The translations under genes and the position numbers were made by a program. Of a stretch of 64,000 bases of DNA, positions 36,848-50,492 are shown in pieces. The notes under the pieces are model-generated. The model searched no databases. It saw only the letters and a list, made by a program, of their open reading frames with translations, and had not been told where the DNA came from. Position 1 is the first letter of the stretch. Each line of letters begins with the position of its first letter. Source of the stretch: Kuschelorhynchus macadamiae (Eukaryota; Arthropoda; Insecta; Coleoptera; Curculionidae); assembly GCA_030620095.1 (NCBI GenBank), contig JAUTXW010000936.1:310001-374000 (forward strand). Direction: 5' to 3'.

Positions 36848-36849
<2 letters not shown>

Positions 36850-36927
<78 letters not shown>
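36850..36927. repeat. (TA)n microsatellite, left part
   Basis: About 39 AT units. It lies between the RTE 5' end and element C and provides the TA target for the latter. Confidence 0.95.
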
Positions 36928-40064
<3,137 letters not shown>

Positions 40065-40215
40065 TCTAAAAGAGCTAAAACTTTTGTGCAAAAAATCATC
40101 AAATAAGGTCAAAAAATAAAAAAGTTGTTTAAGATCACAATTTCTTAACATTTTAAAGTGGTCATTTTTGTGCACCTGAGTGTATAAGATCAATAAGTCA
40201 TTATTATTTTTTCAG

Positions 40216-40536
40216 GCTAAACTACAAAACATGAGGAGCTTGCCACATTGGCTCATATTTAACAAAAAGACTGGAATCTTCTGGGGAATGCCTTTACCCG
40301 GTGATGAAGGAACCTTACATATCATTATTTCATCGCTTGGAGAAGAGAAAATGTCTGAAAATATTCAATTAAGGATCATAGAAAGTCCTGATGATAGTAC
40401 AACGATCGAGAAATGCAAATCAAACGAAGATAACACCATTCTTACCTTACTTCTTGACAAAAATATCCGAGCAATTAAACCAAAGCAAAGAGTTATTGCC
40501 GTGAACAATATAGCAAAGTTCTTTAAACTACCATAT
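40216..40536 (+). CDS. Dg: Dystroglycan, coding exon 2 (residues 81-187)
   Basis: The exon completes the cadherin/Ig-like domain and starts the S6-like domain of alpha-dystroglycan. LPHWLIFNKKTGIFWGMPLP aligns with vertebrate LPSWLHWDSQSHTLEGLPL. ILTLLLDKNIRAIKPKQRV aligns with VLTVILDADLTKMTPKQRI. Cys147 (EKCKSNED) matches the first cysteine of the conserved N-terminal disulfide. Acceptor TTTTTTCAG ends at 40215 and donor GTAAGT starts at 40537. Length is 321 nt, phase 0 at both ends. The exon lies 33 bp after one mobile element end and 49 bp before another. Confidence 0.92.
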
Positions 40537-40585
40537 GTAAGTACAAATGATTTATTATTTATTAATTCTCATTTAAACTATGTTA

Positions 40586-43515
40586 CCGTAAAGTTACCTA
40601 ACTTTGACCGAAATTGAAGTTCAATTGTGAATATCTTTGCTTGGCGTTTAGCTAATTTGTTTATTTAGTGGACCACCTTGGGGCTTCAAGTAACCCTTTA
40701 AATTGCACCATCAAATTTTTTGTTAGCAAGCCACATAAGGCATTTTTTTAAAAAAAACCTTGGTGGTCAAAGTTAGGGACGATGAACCTAACGTTGACTG
40801 ACCCCTTAAAATGTATGATATCTTAAATTTAGGGACCCTGTTCAATATCATTGACCATCAGATTCGTTTTTAAAAAATATTAGAGAAGATTTGGTTCATT
40901 TTTTTCAAGAATAAAACACAAAAAATCAAAAATAAAGTATTTATTCTTATAAATATAATAAATGCAGGTACTAAAACAGTCTCGATTTAGTAAAAACAAA
41001 CTAACATATAAATCAAACATAAGTAGGTACCTAAATACCTACATAAAACAAAAAAACAAACAAAATTAAACTTAAGAACGAAATAAATATGTTTAACATT
41101 TCGGAACAAGAAAATATTATTCTATTTTTAGTTGCAAATTGTCAACTTCTGGAAATACCAACCCGCGTTTGAAATCACTAGGTTTGTTTAGTTTCAAAAT
41201 TATGTCCTTTTTAGAAACTAGTGATATATCATCTGCTATGGGCCAAATAAATTTGGAATTCTTATTCCGCATGAATTTTATTTGAAATTCTTGCTCCTCG
41301 GAAGTCATTATTTGACCAACATAATATTTTGGTTGGTTATTTAGGGTTTTTAGGGACACTACTACATAGTCATCTGTAGCACACTCTTCTTTTTTGTTCA
41401 TTAAGGTCTTTCTCAAATCTGCTAGGTTCGTATTTTCCTCTGCTGAATCTTCATCGTCGAGTTGGACTTCAGTAGTTTTACTTAAAGCCTTTTTTTCATT
41501 AGCTGCCCATGTCTCAAAACAGCTATCATTTAAAGTGTCCGCGTATATTATATTGCCTTCATCAATACTGTCAGAACTTTCGCTGGCTAGTCTCATTCTT
41601 TGCGTCTTTTTCTCGAATATCTTTTTAATAGCTGTCTTCTGATTCGATGGACCTGGAGTTGGGTTGACGTCATTGTCATTCGAAGTGCGATCTTCTAATC
41701 GGATTCCCTGACCTGGTTGGACGTTGATTTTCGATTTTCTTGTCTTCTTAAGTGCTTCTTGATCCCCATATCTCATAGTTTTTAGCATTCCTACTACGAC
41801 TTCAGAAACTAACTCAACTGAGCGATCTTCTGTCGTCCCTTCAGTGCTAGTTCGAGGAAGCCTATTTATCACTTCCTGTGGATTAAACGGAACGATTCCA
41901 CATTTTTTAAAGCCAGAAATCAAATTAGTAGAATGATTGTTTGGAGAAATGCTCTTACAAAGATTGTTTAATAGGCGCGGAAACTGGTCCTTTTGAATTA
42001 CCTGGGATTTTCTTTGTTGGTTACTTTTCCAGGAATCTAATATGTCCCGCCACTTCCTTTTTAATGGCGCATAGAAGGCGACATCCAGTGGCTGGCACAA
42101 ATGGGTCGAATTTTTAGGAAAACATGCGAAAATAATATTATTTTCATGTGCAGTTTTTAAAACTTCCGATGAAAAATGACTCGCTAGATTATCTCCAAGT
42201 ACTACGATTTTTCCATCCTTATGTTGTTTTTTAACGAATGGTACAAATTGGTTGCAGAACCAGTCGGTGAAAATAACAGAGTCGAACTATCCGCTTTTAC
42301 TCCGATTGTATCGTGTGTGGGGGGGTCCTCCCTCTGTCCATGTGGACCAAATGTGTTCAGATTTGTACACCACTTGCGGATCCGCAAAACATAACGGACA
42401 CACTGGCTTTTGTGGAATCGCGAATCCTATCTGGGTATTTCGTACCTTTTTTAAATATGTACTTTTTCCTTCCCGGATCGTCGGCTAGGTTGGTTTCGTC
42501 GTAGTTATAAATTCGGCCGGGGTCAATAAAGTCTCCATCATTCTGTAATGTATCTTTCAATGCATTAAAATATTGCATTATTGTATCTGGCGATATTTCT
42601 CCTTTTGAAACCTTGAGGTTTTGACTCATTCTATGGCTAAGTGCCTGATGCCGATTTATAAACTTTGTCGTCCACCTTAGAGTTGGCATATTTCCTTCTT
42701 TAAATTGTGAAGCGGTCACTCCCTTTTTATCTAAAAGGTCGCTTAATAAATGTTGCAAGTCTTTACGGCTAAAAGGGAACCCCCACTCGCTAACTTTTAT
42801 AGCATGTGCAACTATAGCTTCTTCTTCAGTGGGTGTTAGCACGAAGGGGCGACCGACCTTACCCAAGTGTACTTTTTTACACTTATTAATTAATGTACCC
42901 TATGGTATGTTAAATGTTTTCGCTGCCTGGTTTTTTGATATTTGTCCCGACCTTATCATGTTTAATGCCCTTTCAAGGTTAACTCGATTTTCCCCTATGT
43001 CGTACTGGCTGTACTTTCTTTTCGGCATTTCTGAGAAAAAAATAATAAGTTTTTATTAAAATAAAACTCAACTTTGACCGTGCCATTAACTTTGACCGGC
43101 GGTCAAAGTTATTGACAAAAGTTGCAATTTTAGGTTATGTTTACATTTTTTTTTTAAATATAGAAAAATGTGTGACCAGTTCAGTTCACGTTATCACAAT
43201 CACTTCCTAATAGTTTAAATCACTTACCTGCGTAATACTAATGATTAAAACGAATTAGTTTTTGCTCAGCAATGAGAAGTTTACCGGTAATATTTTCGCG
43301 GCACTTTTTCGGGATGGCGGACAAAGTTTCTATCGGGACTATTTTTTCGCGCACGTTTGAAAACGCATTAAAGGCCATCTATGATGCACTGCCCTACTTA
43401 TCAGGACCAAAATCGCAACGGTATCTACTTTTGCTGCTTCATAAATTCGGTTAAAAACATTTTTTGAATTTGTGGTCAATGTTATATTCGGAGTCAAAGT
43501 TAGGTAACTTTACGG
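40586..43515 (-). mobile_element. pogo-like element
   Basis: Inverted ends CCGTAAAGTTACCTAACTTT... and ...AAAGTTAGGTAACTTTACGG, flanked by TA (40584-40585 and 43516-43517). The subterminal regions hold extra copies of AACTTTGACC in both orientations. The transposase is of the DDE_1 type with a Psq-like HTH. The length is 2930 bp. It sits antisense in Dg intron 2. Confidence 0.92.
41117..43028 (-). pseudogene. pogo-type DDE_1 transposase, broken
   Basis: In order on the minus strand: Psq-type HTH (43028-42890, RALNMIRSGQISKNQAAKTF), CENP-B-like second HTH (42860-42640, GFPFSRKDLQHLLSDLL), and the DDE_1 core with IYNYDETNLADDPG, GDNLASHFSSEVL and FPKNSTHLCQPLDVAFYAPL. A long C-terminal tail follows, with acidic and basic stretches and a terminal tudor/SH3-like YYVGQI..SEEQEFQIKFM block. 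Lesions: TAG at 42900-42902 in the first HTH, a small deletion plus frameshift near 42360, and TAG near 42293. The DDD residues survive, but no single product is possible. Frame 42100-41117 alone is 327 residues. Confidence 0.9.
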
Positions 43516-43517
43516 TA

Positions 43518-44032
43518 ACTGCTTTTAGATAATTTTTGCAGCTTTTTACAATAAAGGGCCAGCCTAGAGTTATTGATTTTAAAGGTAAATAATTTCTAAA
43601 CGGTTCTAGTTAGATCTGCGCAGTTTGTTTTGAGCGAATTCTGTAACTTACAAGTTTTTTTATGGAAATTAATGATTTTGTATCATATCTACAGAAAAAA
43701 AAATTCAATTTTATAAATTGAAAAATCCCTTATCTTAAATCTTATTTTAAATGGAACACCATGTATATCTTAACGGCAAGGAAATGGCTCATGTTAAGTG
43801 TTTCAAAAATCATTTAGAATCATACCAGGTAGTCAATGTTTTACAAATAATAATTCGACCTGTGATATTCCTGCAAATTAAATAAAGTAGATAATTACTA
43901 ACAATTATTAATTAAATTATTATTTTCCGTAATCAGAAAAGACGTCTCACCTGCAAAATTCTAAATTTCATTCCAAAATTCTGGAATTGTTAATAATATG
44001 CGCCATTTGAAAGAATAAAAAAAATATTAGTG
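43518..44032. other. Unassigned intron sequence
   Basis: No gene recognised. TTTAAATGGAACACCATGTATA near 43748-43768 looks like an old Tc1/mariner terminus. Confidence 0.35.
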
Positions 44033-44034
44033 TA

Positions 44035-46451
44035 CAGGGTGTCCGGATTTGGTTGCAAAAGCAGGGTATCTCGCGTATTTTTAAAGATAGAACCTTGCGG
44101 TTTTCACGTACCTGAGCTAATTTTTTGTGAAACTCGTGAAGCCGTAAACAAAATTTTCATAGCCTTCTTCGTTTATGAGATACAGGGCGAAACAGAAAAT
44201 TTTGCATTTTGGAACCCCCCACGTATCTCGGTTATCCTTTAACTTAACGCGAAGGGAAAAATTGCTGCTTATGCAGTTTTTTACGCTAGATCCAGTGGCG
44301 TAGTCATATTTTTCATTTGAGAGATATGACCCAAAGTTGTGTTTTTTTAAATGGGACACCCTGTATATTTGTCCAGAAATTGATTTGTCCTTTTAAAGGC
44401 TTCTCAAAAATATATAGTATGGGTCTATTTTAATAAACAACAACAAAAATCCTAATTTTTATAATTATCATCCCAAATTTTGCAGTAGGCCATGCAAAAC
44501 AATGCTGCCTTTTATTTAAAGTCGTTAACAATATCTACATCCTAACAATAAATCAAAATAAAAATGTAATTAAATCTATTTATCAAAATATGTATTGATA
44601 ATTTCGCACCAAAAAAGTACCACTTACCTAGATTTATGTAACACAAGAACAAAACAGTAATAAATTATTATGTAACAAGCCTTTCAGCAAAAATCAACTG
44701 TCGTATAAGAACTACAGTAACCAAGGAAATCAAAAGAACTGTTCAAACTGATTTCCATTTTGTTCTATGCATGCTTCGCACAATTTTCGTATTCGTCTTA
44801 GGGAATTAAGCAAAATAACGGGATGATTTTGTAAATAGCGAAAATTTTCTCTTATTGCATTTTCTAAATCTTGGACAATATCATAGTGGTCTTTGTAAAT
44901 TCTATTTTCCAGATATCCCCATAGAAAGAAATCTAAAATCGACAAATCTGGGGACCTAGGGGGCCAACTTATAGGTCCATTTGTTCCGTTCCATTGATTG
45001 GTAAAATTATTGTCCAGAAATAATCTCGTCATTCCAGAATTGTGTGCAGGAGCACCGTCCTGTTGAAAAGAAATTTCGTTAATTTGCGCTAGAAGAACAT
45101 CGTCAAGTAATTCAGGTATAGCTGCCTCTAAAATTTCTATATAGCGATTGGCTGTTAGATTTCCCTCAAATATATAAAATTTTAAAAGTGTTCCTAATAT
45201 GAAGCAGGACATATTCAGACCAAACCTGCCCTGCTGTCTTCTAGGAAATATTTGGTGTTGATTTTCCTGGGACCAGAATCTACTGTTGTGCCTATTGAGT
45301 ATACCAGAATTACTGAAATGTGCTTCGTCTGACCATATAACCTTCCTTTCAAAATCTCTAACCATATCGCATCTTTCTCGAAACCAATTGCAGAAGACTA
45401 CCCGACGCTCTGCATCCCCTGGCTGTAAGTGCTGCACGAGCCTAAATTTGTATGGGTGGTATTTGTGCTTTTTTAGAATTTCTTGAACTCTAGTTTTTGA
45501 AATCCCTCTGCTCTTTTCACTGGCAATACAAGAGTTTGTAGGGTAAGCTTCTGCATTAGCCAAAACCGTAATTTCCTCAGCCTCCCGATTTTCTTTATTA
45601 TATGTTTTCGTACGAGGTTTGATAACTGATCCGTGATTAAGTAAATTCTATTTTATGCGATAAAATGTGGATATATTAGGTTGCCTCCTTTCTGGATATC
45701 TAAATAAAAATTAAGCAATAGTATTTCAACATACCTAAAAATTAACTATTTGCCTGTTAAAATACATCTCAGAAGCCGCTTCAACATTTTCATTACTTAA
45801 TATAAAACAAGCTAACATATCGTACTTTTCATAATGTTCGAAAGTTTGGTTTTCTTCCATAATAATACAAATATATTTTTACACAATAAATAAATACAAA
45901 AAACTAGCGCTATATTTTATATACGCGTACAAAATTGGGAAATGTCATTTGCTTCCAAGAAAACAAAAAAAAAGGCATCGTTTTGCATGGCTTATAGCAA
46001 AATTTGGGATGATAATTATAAAAATTAGGATTTTTGTTGTTGTTTATTAAAATAGACCCATACTATATATTTTTGAGAAGCCTTTAAAAGGATAAATCAA
46101 TTTCTGGACAAATATACAGGGTGTCCCATTTAAAAAAACACAACTTTGGGTCATATCTAAAAAATAACAACTCAAATGAAAAATATGACTATGCCACTGG
46201 ATCCAGCGTAAAAAACTGCATAAGCAGCAATTTTTCCCTTCGCGTTAAGTTAAAGGATAACCGAGAGACGAGGGGGTGTCCCAAAATGCAAAATTTTCTA
46301 TTTCGCCCTGTATCTCATAAACGAAGAAGGCTATGAAAATTTTGTTTACAGCTTCACGAGTTTCACAAAAAATTAGCTGAGGTACGTGAAAACCGCAATC
46401 TTTAAAAATAAGCGAGATACCCTACTTTTGCAACCAAATCCAGACACCCTG
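44035..46451 (-). mobile_element. Long-TIR Tc1/mariner element A2 (full-length relative of A)
   Basis: Same ends as element A (CAGGGTGTCCGG...), TA on both sides (44033-44034, 46452-46453), and arms of about 475 bp (44035-44509, 45974-46451). The right TA is at the same time the left TA of the composite element at 46454. A2 therefore inserted into that element's own target duplication. Confidence 0.9.
44730..45860 (-). pseudogene. DDE transposase of element A2, one stop codon
   Basis: I infer two exons: 45860-45754 (35 codons plus 2 nt, starting MEENQTFEHYEKYDM) and 45699-44730, joined across a 54-bp intron with GC donor and TTTAG acceptor. Joined, they keep frame through to the TGA, giving about 358 codons, matching the 357-residue transposase of element C. 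Core blocks are WSDEAHF, FQQDGAPAHNS and WPPRSPDLSILDFFLWG, with 36 and 41 residues from the second to the candidate third aspartates. A TAG at 45648-45650 interrupts exon 2. The same codon is AAG in element A. Otherwise complete. Alternative: start downstream of the stop, losing the first HTH. Confidence 0.85.
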
Positions 46452-46684
46452 TACTGAGAAAGTCAATAAGTACGGAAACATGTCAAATTGACTACTTTTT
46501 AACCGAACCTGTAGAAAAGAAGAGAAGTTGAAATCTGCTTTCTCTCTTTGTTTTAGTTACAACATAACCTATTAATATGTTTCGTTAAACATTCATACAG
46601 GGTAAAAAGGAAAAAATCTAAATTTAATTACACAAAACAACAAAATAAAAATGATCAGTGGAGAAAATTGCAACAAACAAACAT

Positions 46685-47060
46685 TAAAAACGCGTATTTC
46701 CCCCTCTTGCATTAACAACTGATTGGCATCGGTCTGGCATACTCATTATAAGATTTCTTATTCTGTTCTGGTCCATTTCCCCCCATATCATTCGGGAGGG
46801 GGAGTTATTTAGAGCTCTAACTTTTCTGCGTATCTGATCTCACAAATATTCTATGCGGTTAAGGTCCATCACTGAGATCTCCACCTCTTCTAAGTATTCC
46901 TGCACGACTCTTGTAACGTGTGGCCTTGCATTGTCATTCATAAATAAAAAGTCATTGCCTATGAAAGGTGAAAACGGTACAACACGTGGTTGGGGAATAT
47001 CAGTGATGTATTGATCAGATGTCAACCGTTCTATAAAGATAAGTTCCCTTTTTGCCTCTA
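46685..47060 (-). pseudogene. Tc1-like transposase C-terminal fragment
   Basis: The minus strand reads FLFMNDNARPHVTRVVQEYL, then VMDLNRIEYL followed by a TGA (usually W) and DQIRRKVRALNNS... to MPDRCQSVVNARGG and a TAA. This is the end of a DD34E-type Tc1 transposase. The WP..SPDLNPIEH block is shortened: about six residues before DLN are missing. The N-terminal half is absent. Confidence 0.8.
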
Positions 47061-47097
47061 AATTAATTCCGCCCTACACCATCACAGATCACCGTAT

Positions 47098-47303
47098 AGT
47101 GCGGGACACGAAAGAAAACCGGGCGGAGTCATTCGCTTTAGGAAGGTCGGCCAAGAAATCTCTTTAAACCAGTGGTGTCCCGTCGTTCTTTAAATAATAC
47201 AGCACTCCTTTTTAACTATACGCACTTCAGATAATTAAAAAAATCTAACTATGCTTAATGAACCTTTATCTATATTTGTCTGTTTTCTTTCGTGTACCGC
47301 ACT
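47098..47303. repeat. Small TIR repeat (MITE), 206 bp
   Basis: Ends AGTGCGGGACACGAAAGAAA and TTTCTTTCGTGTACCGCACT form inverted repeats of about 22 bp with one mismatch. A further copy of the left end lies at about 49868-49900 in direct orientation. No coding capacity. Confidence 0.65.
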
Positions 47304-47454
47304 TCTATATCTCTTTTGTGTTGCAAAAACGGCGAACTTTCGAATTTTAAAATGATTTAATTTTGATTTTTCTTGATCGATTTACCTATAAATATATACG
47401 TCATTAACGGTTCCCGGGCTACTGCCTACGTCCAGTATTATTGGACCACCCAGT

Positions 47455-48213
47455 ATAGTGATACACGATTTACAAGTCCAGATTTTACAAGGGCAGCCAG
47501 CATCAGATTCAGTGAACGAGATTTATCAAAATTTTAATTTATGCAGTTCGACTTTGGGCTACTCGGATATGCCAAGAGTGACCGTCTGTCTCCGTTTGTC
47601 ATATTACTTTATACAGCTGCCGTCATTGTGAAGTACTATACAGGGCGTTTCCTAATTGCGTGCTGATGTTAACTTTTGAGAAACAGGACGGTAAAGTTTA
47701 AAAAGAAAACATTTTTTTTCATCCCAATTCTGATGCTATTGCAGATACTGCATGAAATTTGACACACGTCTTCTATGCATTAAGGAGCATCCGGATTTAC
47801 CCAGGTTAATTACATATGCATGCCACTGGTAGTAATGTCGAAAATTGATTGTTAATAAAAAATGCCCTTTTATGCATAAAAGACGTGTATCAAATTTCAC
47901 ACAGTTATTTATCTATAATAGCATCAGAATAAGGATTTAAAAAAATGTTTTTTTAAAACTCTGTATCTCCAAAGTTAAGACTTTTAGGTTGATATTAAAC
48001 TTTTTTCTTAAAAAGGTCCTTTAACATTAGCACGCAATTAGGAAACGCCCTGTATAGTACTTCACAATGAGGCCCCCTGTACAAAGTAATATGACAGACG
48101 GAGACAAACGGTCACTTTTGGCATACTCGAATAGCCCAAAGTCGAAATGCTTAAGTTAAAATTTTGATAAATCTTGTTCACTGGAATCAGTGCTTGCTCC
48201 CCTACTATAACTA
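47455..48213. repeat. Foldback repeat with about 370-bp arms
   Basis: The two halves are near reverse complements and meet around 47840 with almost no spacer. Landmarks are CAGGGCGTTTCCTAATTGCG (left) with its complement at about 48037-48056, and TCGACTTTGGGCTA with its complement near 48140. An RNA or single strand would fold into one long hairpin. Confidence 0.8.
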
Positions 48214-48505
48214 CATCGATGTGTTAATTTTGGAAAAATATGAGTTCTGTATTTTTTCAAATATTAATTGCAATGTTAGATATTTTTTACCACCCGGTAT
48301 TAAACAGAAAATTAATTATTTTGAAGCAGTTTATTGACAGCTACTTTATGAACAATTTTACAAAATATATGAAAAACTTCAGTCCGAATTTGCTGCTGTT
48401 CATGAGATTCGTTTAAGTAAACAAACAGTATTACGTCTTTGTCTCTATAGTAATGACACACGTCTTAAAGTTTTTCGCAGGCCTGGTGAGCGATACGCTC
48501 AATGT

Positions 48506-49834
48506 TAGAGCTGCGCAAATCGGATCTGACTCGATTCAGTGAACTGAATCTTTAATAAAAAGAGTCAATTGAACCGAGTCTTAAAACTAAAAATCGCGGA
48601 CGGCAAATCTTTCCGAAACTTCACAATGTAAAACGCATCACGAATGGCATGCAAGCACTAAAATAGTTATTTAAATTACATTGCACATAATAATACATTT
48701 TCTACATATTCACTGCTTAAGATTAGATGCTAAATAACACACTTGGATCAGTTTAACATCACTTTTATATTTAGGATGCAACATACAACATTTTACCACC
48801 AACTTATTTACTTATTACCACGAAACATTCCACCGCTACACGTTTTTTTAATATGTTTTTTATATACGTTGCTTTTACTGTACCGTCAGACGTGTCCCAA
48901 TTAAAACTTACTTCTTCTTCATTCCTGTTTAGCCTGTTACATAACAGGACTTATTGGCTTTGCTACGAGGCAGTCGCCAGATTGCCCTCCGTCCGGGGCT
49001 CAGAGTCGTTAAATCGGCGACCCTCGAAGTCGACCCTGCACCTTGGTCCAGTTTGGAGGCGTTATCGGTAGGATATCCGGATGGCGAGCTCTAGGCTCCC
49101 GAATACCCCGAATCTTTCAAATACTTTAATAATTCCTCTTTAAAATTTTGAAATGCATCTAGGCTTCCACTAGGTGCCCCTTTTTATATACGAGATGACC
49201 CTTTCTTTGCTTTTACGTAGCGGCCGTTACGCCTATGTAGAACTCGGGATAGAATGCAGGAACAACTAGGCCTCACACGTTCACAGCGTATGACGTGTCC
49301 CAATTAAAACTTACTTAATGTAACGGCAAGACGGATTCTTTACGGTTATACATTATTTATACATGTGACGTCACAAATAGGCGTAATTTAAATTAAACTC
49401 TAACAACAGATATTAATAAAGGTAAGTATTACTAAAACAATTTCATTATTCTGTCAATATTCACAAATTAACGTGTAAAAAGTTTAGAAGTTTTTGTACT
49501 AATTAATATATTTCTTTTTTCGGTAATAATTTATCCACTTAGACACCACAATAAAGGATCTTCGTGTCTGTCGATGAGAGGTTCATTTAAATATTTTTCA
49601 ACTTCAACTATAGCTGATGCTGTAGGATCATTAGGAGTTTTTATGTTCTGTACCCTTTCATCAAATATTTTCCATATGACGGAGTTGTTAATGGCACTAC
49701 TGCCAGAAGTCCTTTCAGAACATATTTCCTAAAAATTTAAAGTGATACGAGATCCGGCTGAGAGATTTGGATCTGCAAACTGATTCAGATTTGATGAACT
49801 GAATCTTGAAAATTGCCCGATTTGTTTACCTCTA
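48506..49834. mobile_element. hAT-type non-autonomous element, 1.33 kb
   Basis: Ends TAGAGCTGCGCAAATCGG and, as complement of the right end, TAGAGGTAAACAAATCGG. Both flanks carry CTCAATGT (48498-48505 and 49835-49842), a perfect 8-bp duplication. Subterminal GATTCAGTGAACTGAATC palindromes. No transposase. It has itself been invaded by the repeat at 48914-49287. Confidence 0.92.
48914..49287 (-). repeat. Repeat family R, copy 1, with 25-bp flanking duplication
   Basis: The copy is bounded on both sides by the same 25 bp beginning GACGTGTCCC and ending ACTTACTT (48889-48913 and 49288-49312). Related copies lie at 53700-54115 and, inverted, 54470-55195. One end carries a hairpin CCTGTTA-CA-TAACAGG next to AATAAGT. 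A long target duplication without terminal repeats suggests retroposition. No pol III boxes were recognised. Confidence 0.7.
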
Positions 49835-49842
49835 CTCAATGT

Positions 49843-50078
49843 AATTTTAAGACGTCTGTCAGTTAAAGTGCGGGACACTAAAGAAAACCGGGCGGTCCTT
49901 AAAATAAAGGTTCATAGTCTTAAACAAGCGGAAAAGTAAAATGTGTGTACGCAAATAAATTTTATGTTATTTTATTTGTTGTAATAGTAAAAAAAGACCC
50001 CGATTATCATACAAAGATAAAATTGACGATGGTGATTTTCAAGTAATTCGATGAACAATAGAGGATTTTTATACAAAC
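49843..50078. other. Element interior, non-coding
   Basis: Contains a partial copy of the AGTGCGGGACAC terminus (about 49868) and otherwise nothing recognisable. Confidence 0.35.
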
Positions 50079-50492
50079 TTGAAGAAGGTTCCGACCCGCA
50101 AACCCCTATTTTGTGCTGTAAAGAACAAAATAGATTTTCCGTACGGGTATAAAACCTTAGATCGGCTTTTACGATCAAATGGTTTTGTTTGGCGCAAGTG
50201 CCAAAATAAACGAAAATTGCTCATTGAGAGACCAAATATTTTTCACTGGCGGGTGAAATATCTATCAACTGTAAGGCAATATAGGCAAGAAGGACGCAAT
50301 AATGTGTATCTAGGCGAAACCTGGGTGGATAATGATATGACATTGAATAAATGCTGGCAAAGTGAAAGTGTTACAGGTGTTGTTCAGGGAATCCGCTCTA
50401 GTAGTCGCTTTATTATAGTTCATGCTGGTTCAGAAGCCGGATTTGTTTCAGGTGCTGCTTTAGTTTTTCGCTCGGGACTAACAAATTTATGA
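50079..50492 (+). pseudogene. Tc1/mariner-type DDE transposase fragment
   Basis: The frame encodes 137 residues related to the transposase at 31934-33217: LRSNGFVWRKCQNKRKLLIE, YLGETWVDNDMT, KCWQSESVTGVV, then RFIIVHAGSEAGFVSGAALV. In the first catalytic block the usual DETW reads GETW, so the first acidic residue is lost. The second and third catalytic blocks are missing. It is probably the remains of the original transposase of the element 46454-50872. Confidence 0.8.

Larger units (their letters stand above)
33721..36849 (-). mobile_element. RTE-clade non-LTR retrotransposon, near full length
   Basis: On the minus strand the element starts just inside a TA tract at about 36849, carries a 5' region with a pol III A-box-like sequence, an APE-RT reading frame broken once, a short 3' UTR and a (ATG)n tail (33721-33738). 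Short 3' UTR and tandem-repeat tail are usual for RTE elements. It is antisense to Dg. Confidence 0.9.

Noticed and set aside
36770..36849. A tRNA-Leu/Ser gene on the minus strand
   Set aside because: Only the A-box/D-arm fits. No acceptor stem closure, T-arm or B box is seen, so it is treated as a tRNA-derived retroelement head.
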